Origin: UBA4744 sp963717135
GTDB lineage: Bacteria; Actinomycetota; Acidimicrobiia; Spongiisociales; UBA4744
DNA length: 64,000 nt
Assembly (NCBI GenBank): GCA_963717135.1
Contig: CAVQVN010000009.1
Coordinates: forward strand, 1,054,001-1,118,000
Direction: 5' to 3'
Of this stretch, positions 8,302 to 16,413 are shown piece after piece. Below the pieces are notes generated by a model. It made no database searches and had not been told where the DNA came from. It saw only the letters and a list, made by a program, of their open reading frames with translations. Within the stretch, counting starts at the first letter, position 1; each line of letters starts with the position of its first letter. The position numbers were made by a program, and so were the translations under genes.

Positions 8302-9981
8302 ATGAAGCGGCGCTTCTCACTGCTGGTCACCCATCTGGGCGAACGCTTGGGCGCCGTCAGGACGGTGTTCGCCAACCGGAACCTGCGCCGTCTCGAGATT
8401 GCCTGGGCCGCCTTCAACATTGCCGAGTACGCCTTCGTCATCGCCCTCGGCGTTCTGGCCTTCGACCGGGGAGGACCCACCGCGGTGGGGCTGATGGCCC
8501 TGATCCGAACCCTCCCGGCCATCGCCGCCGGACCGCTGCTGGCCGTCCTCACCGACCGGCTGCCCCGCCAGCGTATGGTGACGATGAGCCTCGTCGGGCG
8601 GGCGGCCGCCAGCGCCGGGCTGTTCTTCATCGTCGGAGGCGACTCCCCGATCGGACTCGTCTACCTGCTGGCCGCAGTCGACGCCGCCGTCGCCACTTCG
8701 TTCTGGCCGGCCCACACTGCCCTGCTACCCGAGCTGAGCCGATCCCGTGACGAGCTGGCCGCCTCCAACGCGGTGGCGTCCGTGGTCGAGAACTCCGGCC
8801 TGTTGCTCGGCCCGCTGGCCGCCGGTCTGGTGTTCGTCATGTTCGACATTTCTGCCGTTTTCGCGGCCGGCAGCGGGGTGTTCGCCCTGGGGGCCCTGCT
8901 GGCCGCCACGATCGTCACCGACCGTCAACCGGTGCGTTTTCCGGCACACCGGGTCCGGGCCGAACTGCTCGACGGTCTGAAGGTGCTGCGAGAGAACCGG
9001 GGACCGGCCGTGGTAATCGGGCTGTGGACGTTCGAGTCGCTCCTCCTGGGAGCCGTCGATGTGTTCACGGTGGTAGTGGCCATCGACCTGCTGGAGATCG
9101 GAGATTCCGGAGTCGGATTCCTCGGCGCCGTCAACGGCGCCGGGGGGGTGATCGGAGCCATTGCCATGACGACTTTCTCGCGGGGCAATCCGTTCGGCCG
9201 GTATCTGGGATGGGGACTGCTCCTGATGGGCGGGGGCCTGCTGCTGGCCGGCGTGGTGCCGGCCCTGGTCACCGTCATGATCGGCTTCCTCCTGATCGGC
9301 ATGGCCGGCGGACAGATCGACATTGCCGCCCAGACTCTCCTGCAGCGAACCGTCGGCGAGGATCACCTGGGCCGGGTACTCGGCATCTTCGAGGGCATGT
9401 ATTGGGGTTCGTTGGGGATCGGGGCCTTGCTGGCCGGCTGGCTGGTGGCGACCACCGGCATCGGCCCGGCGATCATCGGCAGCGGGATCGCCCTATCGGT
9501 GGTGGCCATTCTGGCCCGACGGGTGTTGCGGTCCCTCGACAGGGCGATCGAAGTGCCGGGCGAACGAATCGATCTGCTGGCGAGTAACGAGATCTTCGGC
9601 CTACTCCCGATCCCCACCCTCGAACACCTGGCGCGGATCGCCACCACCTTGGTGGTAGAGCCGGACGCGGTGATCATCGAACAAGGCGGGGACGGTGACC
9701 AGATCTACGTCATCGAAGACGGCCGGGTGTCGGTCGAGGTCGATGGAAACGCGGTAACCACCCTGCAAACCGGAGACGTGTTCGGTGAGATCGCACCACT
9801 CCGCCATCTCCCCCGGACTGCCACCGTGCGGTCGACTGCCGGGACCACCTTGCTGGTCCTCGACGGAGACCAGTTTGTCGCGGCGGTAGCGTCCCACACC
9901 TCCTCAGCGGATGCCGCTCAGGCCATGGTGGCTGGCCGTCTGGCCGGAATCGGGCGAATCCGCCGCGGCCGAGGGCACTGA
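8302..9981 (+). CDS. MFS exporter fused to a C-terminal cyclic-nucleotide-binding domain
   Basis: 559 residues. Residues about 20-415 form a 12-TM major facilitator domain of the EntS/DHA3 type (DRLPRQRMV loop, WPAHTALLPEL). Residues about 430-535 form a cNMP-binding domain with the phosphate-binding-cassette-like segment GDVFGEIAPLRHLPRTATVRS. The family suggests efflux of a small molecule; the fusion suggests gating by a cyclic nucleotide or related ligand, although CRP-like domains can also be ligand-free scaffolds. The substrate is unknown. Single gene with about 96 bp to the divergent CMD gene. Confidence 0.85.
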   Translation: MKRRFSLLVTHLGERLGAVRTVFANRNLRRLEIAWAAFNIAEYAFVIALGVLAFDRGGPTAVGLMALIRTLPAIAAGPLLAVLTDRLPRQRMVTMSLVGRAAASAGLFFIVGGDSPIGLVYLLAAVDAAVATSFWPAHTALLPELSRSRDELAASNAVASVVENSGLLLGPLAAGLVFVMFDISAVFAAGSGVFALGALLAATIVTDRQPVRFPAHRVRAELLDGLKVLRENRGPAVVIGLWTFESLLLGAVDVFTVVVAIDLLEIGDSGVGFLGAVNGAGGVIGAIAMTTFSRGNPFGRYLGWGLLLMGGGLLLAGVVPALVTVMIGFLLIGMAGGQIDIAAQTLLQRTVGEDHLGRVLGIFEGMYWGSLGIGALLAGWLVATTGIGPAIIGSGIALSVVAILARRVLRSLDRAIEVPGERIDLLASNEIFGLLPIPTLEHLARIATTLVVEPDAVIIEQGGDGDQIYVIEDGRVSVEVDGNAVTTLQTGDVFGEIAPLRHLPRTATVRSTAGTTLLVLDGDQFVAAVASHTSSADAAQAMVAGRLAGIGRIRRGRGH

Positions 9982-10042
9982 ACCCGCTTCGTGATGCCGT
10001 CCGGCGGGCCCATCTAATGTCAGGGATCGGAAAGGAACCTCC

Positions 10043-10804
10043 ATGACCGAACCCAACTACGTCCTTCGCAACCGGACCGCCTGGAACGAATGGGCGGCCG
10101 AGTTCTTCGATTCCGGCCGGCGGGATTGGGCCGCCGAGGAGCCCGTCTGGGGAATCTGGCGAGTTCCCGAGTCACAACTCCGGGTGCTGCCCAACGTGGC
10201 CGGCAAAGACGTGATCGAACTGGGGTGCGGCACGGGTTACGTGTCCTCGTGGCTGGCCCGCCGGGGCGCCCGGGTGACCGGCATCGACAACTCCCCCGCC
10301 CAACTGGCGTCGGCCCGCCAATTCCAGGAAGAATTCGGCCTCGAGTTCCCGCTGCTGCACGCCATCGCCGAGGAACTCCCGTTCCCCGACGAGAGTTTCG
10401 ACATGGCGATCTCGGAGTACGGGGCTTCCATCTGGGCCGACCCCTACCGGTGGATTCCCGAAGCGGCCCGGGTGCTCCGTCCCGGCGGCGAACTGATCTT
10501 CATGGTCAACGGAGTCATCCTGATGCTGTGCATGCCCGACGAGGACGACGTGCCGGCCGAGCCGCAGATGCTGCGCGACTACTTCGGGATGCACCGGTTC
10601 GAATGGCCCGACGACCAATCGGTCGAGTTCCACCTCGGGTACGGGGACATGATCCGGCTGTTGCGCACCAACGGGTTTGTGGTGGAGGATCTCATCGAGG
10701 TCCGCCCACCGGAGGACGCCACTACTACCTACCCCTTTGTCACGCTTGAGTGGTCCCGCCGCTGGCCGTGCGAGGAGGTCTGGAAAGCCCGCAAGCAGGA
10801 CTGA
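10043..10804 (+). CDS. Class I SAM-dependent methyltransferase
   Basis: 253 residues with the SAM-binding motif I VIELGCGTGYVSSWLARRGA, followed by GIDNS (motif II) and SFDMAISEYGASIWADP (post-motif). This is the Methyltransf_11 fold. The N-terminal WNEWAAEFFDSGRRDWA segment and C-terminal EWSRRWPCEEVWKARK are typical of a large actinobacterial family of unknown substrate. A GGAAAGGA ribosome-binding site precedes the ATG. The gene is followed by a toxin-antitoxin zone on the other strand. Confidence 0.88.
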   Translation: MTEPNYVLRNRTAWNEWAAEFFDSGRRDWAAEEPVWGIWRVPESQLRVLPNVAGKDVIELGCGTGYVSSWLARRGARVTGIDNSPAQLASARQFQEEFGLEFPLLHAIAEELPFPDESFDMAISEYGASIWADPYRWIPEAARVLRPGGELIFMVNGVILMLCMPDEDDVPAEPQMLRDYFGMHRFEWPDDQSVEFHLGYGDMIRLLRTNGFVVEDLIEVRPPEDATTTYPFVTLEWSRRWPCEEVWKARKQD

Positions 10805-11101
10805 ACGGGGGTCAATCGAGTGGGTGTCGCCACCGAAGCCGGGGAAAGCGGGCAAACCCGCGGTCTCTCCTTGATCCATCTCGTCGAGGAGCGCCGCAGA
10901 CGAGCTCAAGTCGACGCCGGGGAGCCCGCCCGATCCTCCGTAGGTGGGCAGCGACCGGAGCTCCGGCGGGTCGGCCTCGCCCCGATCCAGCGCGGCCCGC
11001 ACCGCGTCTTCGATCAGGGCACCTACCGGCCGGCCCGTCCGGGCCGATTGTTCTTTCAGTTTGCGCAACAGTTCGTCATCGATGCGGATGGTGGTTCGCA
11101 T
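10805..11101 (-). pseudogene. Orphan VapB-type ribbon-helix-helix antitoxin, run-on and without toxin
   Basis: From ATG 11101 the frame encodes a clear ribbon-helix-helix antitoxin: MRTTIRIDDELLRKLKEQSA, then GALIEDAVRAAL, then the usual C-terminal toxin-binding tail (GVDLSSSAALLDEMDQ, ending near 10875). Normal VapB proteins stop there and vapC starts. Here no stop is met, and the frame stays open antisense through the methyltransferase gene as far as 10172. No PIN-domain toxin follows. The partner gene appears to have been deleted when the methyltransferase region was joined. The antitoxin could still be made with a junk tail, so calling it a pseudogene is my judgement. A perfect inverted repeat lies upstream. 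Confidence 0.6.
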
Positions 11102-11110
11102 GATGTCATC

Positions 11111-11141
11111 TTGGCATCAGGTTCTAGCATCTTGATGCCAA
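11111..11141. promoter_or_regulatory. Inverted repeat, likely VapB operator
   Basis: Perfect 9-nt arms TTGGCATCA (11111-11119) and TGATGCCAA (11133-11141) are separated by 13 nt. They lie 10 nt upstream of the vapB-like start, in the position of an autoregulatory antitoxin site. Confidence 0.55.
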
Positions 11142-11150
11142 ACAGTCGGG

Positions 11151-11189
11151 TTGATTTGAGTGTCATACACGATATGATCATCGTATGAC
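11151..11189 (+). promoter_or_regulatory. mazE leaderless promoter and overlapping operator
   Basis: TTGATT (11151-11156) and TATGAT (11173-11178) are 16 bp apart, and the ATG at 11185 is exactly 6 nt after the -10, so the transcript should be leaderless. An inverted repeat GTCATAC...GTATGAC (11162-11189) spans the -10 and the start codon, consistent with antitoxin autorepression. Confidence 0.65.
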
Positions 11190-11436
11190 AATGTTCAGCT
11201 TTCGAGTGAACGACGACCAGGCGGCCGACGCGCAGCAGTGGGCAGCACGGCTGAGGATCGATCGCTCTGAGCTCCTCCGCGAAGCACTCCATCGCCACCT
11301 CGTCCGTCTTCGTGCCGAGGTCGATATTGAAGCCTGGACGGCTGCTCCGCTCACCGACGACGAGAAGGCGGTGGCCGACGTCGCAGACTGGGGTGCCGCC
11401 GAGGACTGGTCGGATTGGGCTGATGCAGCGAGGTGA
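11185..11436 (+). CDS. mazE: MazE-like ribbon-helix-helix antitoxin
   Basis: 83 residues. The N-terminal half is a ribbon-helix-helix DNA-binding unit (FSFRVNDDQAADAQQWAARLRIDRSELLREAL). The acidic Trp-rich C-terminus (ADVADWGAAEDWSDWADAAR) would wrap the toxin, as in mycobacterial MazE proteins. The start at 11185 is set by the leaderless promoter; a second ATG lies two codons later. The gene overlaps mazF by 14 bp, so antitoxin and toxin are translationally coupled. Confidence 0.82.
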   Translation: MTMFSFRVNDDQAADAQQWAARLRIDRSELLREALHRHLVRLRAEVDIEAWTAAPLTDDEKAVADVADWGAAEDWSDWADAAR

Positions 11437-11731
11437 GATCTGGTTCGCGGCGACCCGGGGCGGTGACCGGCCGGTGCTGATCCTGACTCGGGATCCTGCC
11501 GCGGGCCGCATTGGTTCTGTGGTGGTTGTGGCGTTGACTCGCGTCAAGCGCGGAGTGGTTTCAGAGCTGGACCTGGACCCCGACACCGACAGCGTCCCTA
11601 CCGAGTGCGTCGCCAACTTCGACAATGTCCACACCCTGCCGCGGGAATCGTTCCGGCGTCGAGTCACCAAGTTGAGCCCGGCTCGGATGGCCCAGGCATG
11701 TCGCGTGCTGCGAGACGCAACGGGCTGCTGA
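11423..11731 (+). CDS. mazF: MazF-type endoribonuclease toxin
   Basis: 102 residues from the ATG inside the 3' end of mazE; an upstream start in the same frame at 11312 would run through mazE and is rejected. MazF landmarks are MQRGEIWFAATRGGDRPVLILTRD at the N-terminus, VVVALTRVKRG, and the C-terminal CVANFDNVHTLPRESF motif followed by a helix. As a MazF homologue it would cleave mRNA or tRNA at a short motif and be neutralised by the preceding MazE. Intact, unlike the second mazF near 17.8 kb. Confidence 0.88.
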   Translation: MQRGEIWFAATRGGDRPVLILTRDPAAGRIGSVVVVALTRVKRGVVSELDLDPDTDSVPTECVANFDNVHTLPRESFRRRVTKLSPARMAQACRVLRDATGC

Positions 11732-11898
11732 GCGGACGGCAACCAGATCCCCGAAAGGGCCACCCAGCCCTACCGGTCCCGACGGCCGTGCGAAGAGATC
11801 TGAAAAGCCGGCAGGCAATAGCGACAGAAAGTCTTCATCCGGTCTCTCGCGCGCTCCGTAGAACTTGCGTCGTTGGGATACACCAAGGAGGTTCCACA

Positions 11899-12426
11899 AT
11901 GCGACGCACTATGACTGTAGCGATGGCAGCCCTGCTGGCGATTGCCCTGCTGGCCGCCCCCGTATCCGCCAAAGGAAGTAAGGCGCCCAGTGGCGACTCC
12001 ATTGTCGACATTGCTCTGGCCGTGAACGCCAAAACCGGCGAGTTCAGCACTCTTATTGCTGCGCTCGGCTCCGCCAATCTGGTCGACGCCCTGGACGGCA
12101 AGGGCCAGTACACCGTCTTTGCCCCGACTGATGAGGCCTTCGCTGAGCTCGGTCTCAACGCCGGCAACGTGGGTTCGGTTCCCGGCCTGGCAGACATTCT
12201 GCTCTACCACGTGACCGAGGGTCGCCGCTGGTCGAACAGCGTCTTCAACGCCAACAACTCGAAGGCGATCGAGATGCTGAACGGTGGCTACGTGTGGGCC
12301 AACCCGGATCTGAGCCTCACCGATGGCAGCGCAGCAACCGGCGACGCAAGAATCGTCGCTCCTCTGTTCAATCTGAGCGCCAGCAACGGTGTCGTCCATG
12401 TGATCGACTCGGTGCTAATCCCCTAA
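11899..12426 (+). CDS. Secreted fasciclin (FAS1) domain protein
   Basis: 175 residues from the ATG that follows a perfect AAGGAGG; the frame extends upstream without support. A cleavable signal peptide (residues 1-24, ending VSAKG) precedes one FAS1 domain with the H1 box (QYTVFAPTDEAFAEL), the YH motif (LLYHVTEG) and the H2 box (GVVHVIDSVLIP). FAS1 proteins mediate adhesion or matrix contacts outside the cell. Single-domain MPT70-like secreted forms are common in actinobacteria. Monocistronic, followed by a strong hairpin. Confidence 0.92.
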   Translation: MRRTMTVAMAALLAIALLAAPVSAKGSKAPSGDSIVDIALAVNAKTGEFSTLIAALGSANLVDALDGKGQYTVFAPTDEAFAELGLNAGNVGSVPGLADILLYHVTEGRRWSNSVFNANNSKAIEMLNGGYVWANPDLSLTDGSAATGDARIVAPLFNLSASNGVVHVIDSVLIP

Positions 12427-12446
12427 CTTCCTCCGCACCAAACCGC

Positions 12447-12478
12447 ACAGAGCCCGGGTCCCCTCCCCCGGGCTCTGT
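12447..12478 (+). terminator. Hairpin terminator after the fasciclin gene
   Basis: A perfect 12-bp stem, ACAGAGCCCGGG paired with CCCGGGCTCTGT, with an 8-nt loop, starts 20 bp after the stop codon. There is no run of T, only GTTTG a few bases on, as is usual for actinobacterial terminators. Confidence 0.7.
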
Positions 12479-12546
12479 CGCGTGTTTGAGAAAGGGCCAC
12501 TCAGCCCTACCAATCCCGACGACCTGCGACCGAACATGGGGACCAC

Positions 12547-13002
12547 ATGACCCGGGTACGGCTCAACGTCAACGGCGCGGACCAGACCGTCGATATCCCG
12601 GCCGGCATCCCACTCCTGTGGGTGCTCCGGGACTTCCTCGGGTTGACGGGCACCAAGTACGGGTGCGGGATCGGAGTGTGCGGCGCTTGCACCGTCCATG
12701 TGGACGGCCGGGCGGTGCGCTCCTGTTCGGTGGATGCCGACCGGGTGACCGGCCCGATCACCACCATCGAGGGGCTCTCCCCCGACGGCGACCACCCCGT
12801 CCAGCAGGCCTGGTTGGCGGAGAACGTACCCCAGTGCGGATACTGCCAGCCCGGCCAGATCATGGCCGCCGCCGCCCTGCTGGCCGCCGACCCCCGACCC
12901 GACGGGGCGGCCGTCGACGCCGCCATGTCCGGGGTGTTGTGCCGCTGCGGCACCTACCAGCGGATCCGCCGGGCCATCGAACGAGCGGCAGGTGTCACAT
13001 GA
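12547..13002 (+). CDS. [2Fe-2S] small subunit of a xanthine-dehydrogenase-family molybdenum hydroxylase
   Basis: 151 residues with the plant-type ferredoxin cluster motif (YGCGIGVCGACTVHVDG and the downstream RSC) and the second helical-domain cluster (QCGYCQPGQI and LCRCGTYQRI). This is the small subunit of isoquinoline-1-oxidoreductase/aldehyde-oxidase type enzymes, carrying electrons from the Mo site to a membrane or periplasmic acceptor. It has no signal peptide; in this family it is thought to be exported piggyback on the Tat-targeted large subunit. It overlaps the large-subunit start by 4 bp (ATGA). Confidence 0.9.
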   Translation: MTRVRLNVNGADQTVDIPAGIPLLWVLRDFLGLTGTKYGCGIGVCGACTVHVDGRAVRSCSVDADRVTGPITTIEGLSPDGDHPVQQAWLAENVPQCGYCQPGQIMAAAALLAADPRPDGAAVDAAMSGVLCRCGTYQRIRRAIERAAGVT

Positions 13003-15038
13003 CAGACATGACCCGCCGCGAGTTCATCAAGGTCTCGTCCCTGGCCGGGAGCGGACTGCTGGTGTCCGTCTACCTCGCCGGCTGCACTCCCCGGGAGCGG
13101 GTCACGACCCAGACGATCGGCACCAGCACCACTACCACCGCCAGGCCGGAAGCAACCACTACCTCCACCGCCGCCCCGAAACCAACCACCACCACGACCT
13201 TCCCGGGTGACCCGAACGCCATCATCCGGCCCAATATCCACGTGTTGATCGACGGGACCGGAGCGGTCACCATCACTGCTTTCCGGTCGGAGCTGGGACA
13301 GGGCATCCGCACCGCCATTGCCATGATCGTTGCCGAGGAGCTGGACGCCGATTGGGACCGGGTCCGGATCGAACAGGCTCCGGCCGACCCCGACTTCGGG
13401 AACCAGAACACCGGCGGCAGCGTCAGCATCTCCGACCACTACGACCTGCTGCGCCGGGCCGGAGCGGCTGCCCGGGAGGTGCTGATGGCGGCCGCCGCCC
13501 GCACCTGGGACGTCAAACCCCAGGACTGCACCACCGAACCGGGGAAGGTCGTCCACCCGGACGGCGAGCAGCGGTTGACCTACGGGGAGCTGATCACCGC
13601 CGGCCTCGACGAGGAAGCCCGCGCCCCGCAACAGGTCAAGCCCTGGAAGGACCCGGCTCGCTTCCGCATCATCGGCACCCCCAACCCGCTCTACGACGCC
13701 CCGGCCCATGTGCGCGGCGCCACCCGCTACACGAACGACCTCACCCTGCCGGGGATACGCTACGCGGTGATCGCTCGCTGCCCGACCTTCGGAGGGCGTC
13801 CTCTCGAATACGACCGGGCGGCCGCCCTGGCCGTCCCCGGAGTAACCGACGTGGTGGAGGTCGAACGGGGAGTGGCGGTGGTGGCCGACCACACCTGGGC
13901 CGCCGTGCAGGGCCGGGAAGCCCTCCGGGTGTCCTGGGATCCCGGCTCGCTGGCCGGCACCACCAGCGAGGGGATTCGTCAGGGTCTGGTGGATCACACG
14001 CCGTCGGTGGGGTCGGGTTCGATCGGGGCGGCCTACGACATGCCCTACTTCGCCCACGCCGCGCTCGAGCCGATGGGCGCCGTCGCCGATGTCCGCTCCG
14101 ACCGCTGTGAGGTATGGGCCCCCACCCAGGACCCGCAGGGAGCCCACGCCGTCGCCCGCCGGATCACCGGTCTGCCCGGCGAGGCGGTGATCGTGCACGT
14201 GCCGCCGGTGGGCGGGAAGTTCGGGCGCGGCCACAACGAGGACGCGGTGTCCGAGGCGGTCCGTCTGTCGCTGACTCTGGGCGCCCCGGTCAAGCTGATG
14301 TGGACCCGGGAAGATGACCTGGGCCACGATTTCTACCACCCGATGAGCCGCTACTCGGCGACGGCTCCCGCTTCGGGAGGGAAATCGCCGACCGTGAAAG
14401 CCGACTCGGCCGGTGATCCGATCCCGACCGGTGCCTGGCGGTCGGTCGGGAACCATCCCACCGCGTTTGCCCGGGAATCGCTGATCGATGAGGTGGCCGC
14501 CGCCAACGGGATAGACCCGCTGGAGTTGCGCCTGCAGATCATGGGCGAGAGGGCCCGCCGGGTCATCGAACTGGCCGCCACCCAGGCCGGTTGGGGTGAT
14601 CCGCTCCCGGCCGGATGGGGCCGGGGTCTCGCCTACCACGCCACCTTCAACGTCACCCATGTAGCCCAGGTCGCCGAAGTGTCGGTGGAGGGCTCCCGCA
14701 TCCGTGTCCACCGGGTGGTCTGTGCCATCGACTGCGGAACGGTCGTCAACCCCGATACGGTGCAGGCGCAGATGGAGGGCGGAATCGTTTTCGGGCTGAC
14801 CGCCGCTCTCAAAGACGGGATCACCATCGAAAACGGAGCCGTCGTCCAGTCGAACTTCCACGACTACCGGTTGCTGCCCTTCGACGAGATGCCGGAGGTC
14901 GAGGTCCACATCGTGCCCAGCACCGAGCCCCCCACCGGAGTCGGCGAGATGGGAGTGCCGCCGATCGCCCCGGCAGTAGCCAATGCGGTGTTCGCGGCGA
15001 CGGGACAGCGCCTGCGGTCGCTCCCACTGCGTTTGTAG
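12999..15038 (+). CDS. Tat-exported lipoprotein large subunit of a molybdenum hydroxylase (IorB-like)
   Basis: 679 residues from the ATG overlapping the small-subunit stop; the much longer open frame upstream is not a gene. It begins with a twin-arginine signal (TRREFIKVSSLAG) and lipobox LAGC (C29), then a Thr/Pro-rich linker (about 35-70), then the Mo-binding domain with VGGKFGRG, the CGTVVNPDTVQAQMEGGIVFG segment and the catalytic-Glu motif GVGEMGVPPIAPAVANAVF. The segment about 448-470 looks shortened: family members usually have some 50-60 more residues between HPMSR and GAWRSVG. The likely role is hydroxylation of an aromatic heterocycle or aldehyde at the outer face of the membrane; the substrate is unknown. 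Confidence 0.88.
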   Translation: MTDMTRREFIKVSSLAGSGLLVSVYLAGCTPRERVTTQTIGTSTTTTARPEATTTSTAAPKPTTTTTFPGDPNAIIRPNIHVLIDGTGAVTITAFRSELGQGIRTAIAMIVAEELDADWDRVRIEQAPADPDFGNQNTGGSVSISDHYDLLRRAGAAAREVLMAAAARTWDVKPQDCTTEPGKVVHPDGEQRLTYGELITAGLDEEARAPQQVKPWKDPARFRIIGTPNPLYDAPAHVRGATRYTNDLTLPGIRYAVIARCPTFGGRPLEYDRAAALAVPGVTDVVEVERGVAVVADHTWAAVQGREALRVSWDPGSLAGTTSEGIRQGLVDHTPSVGSGSIGAAYDMPYFAHAALEPMGAVADVRSDRCEVWAPTQDPQGAHAVARRITGLPGEAVIVHVPPVGGKFGRGHNEDAVSEAVRLSLTLGAPVKLMWTREDDLGHDFYHPMSRYSATAPASGGKSPTVKADSAGDPIPTGAWRSVGNHPTAFARESLIDEVAAANGIDPLELRLQIMGERARRVIELAATQAGWGDPLPAGWGRGLAYHATFNVTHVAQVAEVSVEGSRIRVHRVVCAIDCGTVVNPDTVQAQMEGGIVFGLTAALKDGITIENGAVVQSNFHDYRLLPFDEMPEVEVHIVPSTEPPTGVGEMGVPPIAPAVANAVFAATGQRLRSLPLRL

Positions 15039-15084
15039 GGCTCTCCCATTGTTGCTCCCCCGTCTCACGCCGAGGGAGCACGTG

Positions 15085-15525
15085 TCAGGAGGAAGCCTTC
15101 CATTCCTCCCGGCCCCCCATCCCGAAGTTGCGGAGCAGGACCGCCCGCTCCGGCACGATCTCGACGAAACACGTCTTGGCAGAGTTGTCGGGACCGCCCG
15201 GGGAGAACAGGTTGAGGTCGTAGGAGAACACCCCGTCCCACAACCGCCGCTTGTCCTCGAGCGAGGTCAGCACCGCCGCTCGTCCCCAGATCATCAGCGA
15301 ATCCCACCCGGAGTGCTCCGCCACCTGATAGTGGAGCGAAACTGCCGGGTTGGTCTCGATGTTGCGGGTCTTGCGGGCGTCCGTTCCCACCATCACATAC
15401 AGTCGGTCTTCGTGCCAGTCGGCATGGACTGGAGCCACATGCGGTTCGCCCTCCGGGGTGACGGTGGCCAGATGCACGATGGCCCCGAACCGCTTGTGCT
15501 CTTCCTTTAGGTCGCTGAGATCCAC
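15085..15525 (-). CDS. PPOX-fold FMN/F420-binding protein
   Basis: 146 residues of the pyridoxamine-5'-phosphate-oxidase split-barrel family (LATVTPEGEPHVAPVHADWHED, VGTDARKTRNIETNPAVSLHY). Actinobacterial members bind FMN or F420 and reduce diverse substrates, so substrate and cofactor cannot be named. A 54-bp piece of its 3' half (15141-15194) is duplicated 1.2 kb away at 16355-16408. Confidence 0.85.
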   Translation of the reverse strand: MDLSDLKEEHKRFGAIVHLATVTPEGEPHVAPVHADWHEDRLYVMVGTDARKTRNIETNPAVSLHYQVAEHSGWDSLMIWGRAAVLTSLEDKRRLWDGVFSYDLNLFSPGGPDNSAKTCFVEIVPERAVLLRNFGMGGREEWKASS

Positions 15526-15559
15526 GGGGGAAGTGTACGGAATTGAGCCCTGCCGCGGC

Positions 15560-15587
15560 GATGGGGCGGACCTTCGCCCGCCCCATC
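15560..15587 (-). terminator. Hairpin between mechanosensitive channel and PPOX genes
   Basis: 10-bp arms GATGGGGCGG and CCGCCCCATC with an 8-nt loop, 20 bp downstream of the channel gene stop. No T tract. Confidence 0.5.
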
Positions 15588-15606
15588 AATGACAGTTGGT
15601 AGGTAG

Positions 15607-16260
15607 TCAGTTGCGAGGCGTCAGATACTTGCCCCACCATTTGCGGGCCGCTTCGATTCCGCCGACCCCAAACGCAACGGCAAAGGCCACTGCGAATGCA
15701 CCGAACGTGAACTCGAAGATCCGGGTGCTGACCCGACCGACTCCGAGAATGTCCAGGGCGGTCAACGCGCCAAAAATGATCACGGAATAGCGAGCAACCA
15801 GCGCCACCCACGGGGCATTTCGGCTGGTAGCCCAGGGCTGGACCAAATCGCCGAGGAAGTTCCCAACCGCGGCCGCGATCACCAGGATCACGATCGACAC
15901 AACCACCAGCGGCAGATATGCGATCAACCCGGATAGCAGATTCACCAGCTCCGGCACCTGCAACGCCTGGGCGGCCAGCAGGAACACTGCCAGGAGGAGA
16001 ATTGCGTAGATGATATTGGCCAGAATCGACGCGCCGGTGTATCCGGCGTTGCGGAGGGCTGGACCAACGCCGGACTGGTCAATTACCTTCGTCACGGCCG
16101 GACGGTCGAGGATTCGCTGGATGATGCTCCGAATGAACTTGGCAATCCACCAGCCCACCAGGAGGATGAGAAGAGCACCAAGCAACCGGGGAGCAAAGTC
16201 GGCGATACCACGCCCAATTTCGTTCAAACCTTCCACAAACTGATCCCAAAACGAACTCAT
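15607..16260 (-). CDS. Small mechanosensitive-channel-like membrane protein (conserved TM helix family, CmpX-like)
   Basis: 217 residues with five hydrophobic segments. The signature is RLLGALLILLVGWWIAKFIRSIIQRIL near the N-terminus (conserved TM helix repeat), and a C-terminal GVGRVSTRIFEFTFGAFAVAFAVAFGVGG resembles the MscS pore-lining helix. There is no large cytoplasmic MscS vestibule domain, so ion conduction is uncertain. An AGGAGGTAATTC stretch precedes the start. Confidence 0.82.
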   Translation of the reverse strand: MSSFWDQFVEGLNEIGRGIADFAPRLLGALLILLVGWWIAKFIRSIIQRILDRPAVTKVIDQSGVGPALRNAGYTGASILANIIYAILLLAVFLLAAQALQVPELVNLLSGLIAYLPLVVVSIVILVIAAAVGNFLGDLVQPWATSRNAPWVALVARYSVIIFGALTALDILGVGRVSTRIFEFTFGAFAVAFAVAFGVGGIEAARKWWGKYLTPRN

Positions 16261-16354
16261 CGAATTACCTCCTCGTGTGTTACCCGATGTCGCTTAGACC
16301 TTCGGCGGCGAAAAACAGTTTCACAATTTCACGAGATCTCGCGAAGGTGAGGGG

Positions 16355-16408
16355 CCGCCCGCTCCGGCACGATCTCGACGAAACGCGTCTTGGGAGAGTT
16401 GTCGGGAC
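16355..16408. repeat. Duplicated 54-bp fragment of the PPOX gene
   Basis: This segment matches 15141-15194 inside the PPOX gene at 52 of 54 positions, in direct orientation, and lies between the channel gene and the HNH gene. It codes for part of the PPOX C-terminal domain (NSAKTCFVEIVPERAV region) but has no gene around it, so it is a stranded copy. Confidence 0.85.
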
Positions 16409-16413
16409 AATCC

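Noticed and set aside
12294..12998. Extended frame upstream of the molybdenum hydroxylase large subunit
   Set aside because: It overlaps the conserved small subunit in another frame; the Tat signal defines the real start at 12999.
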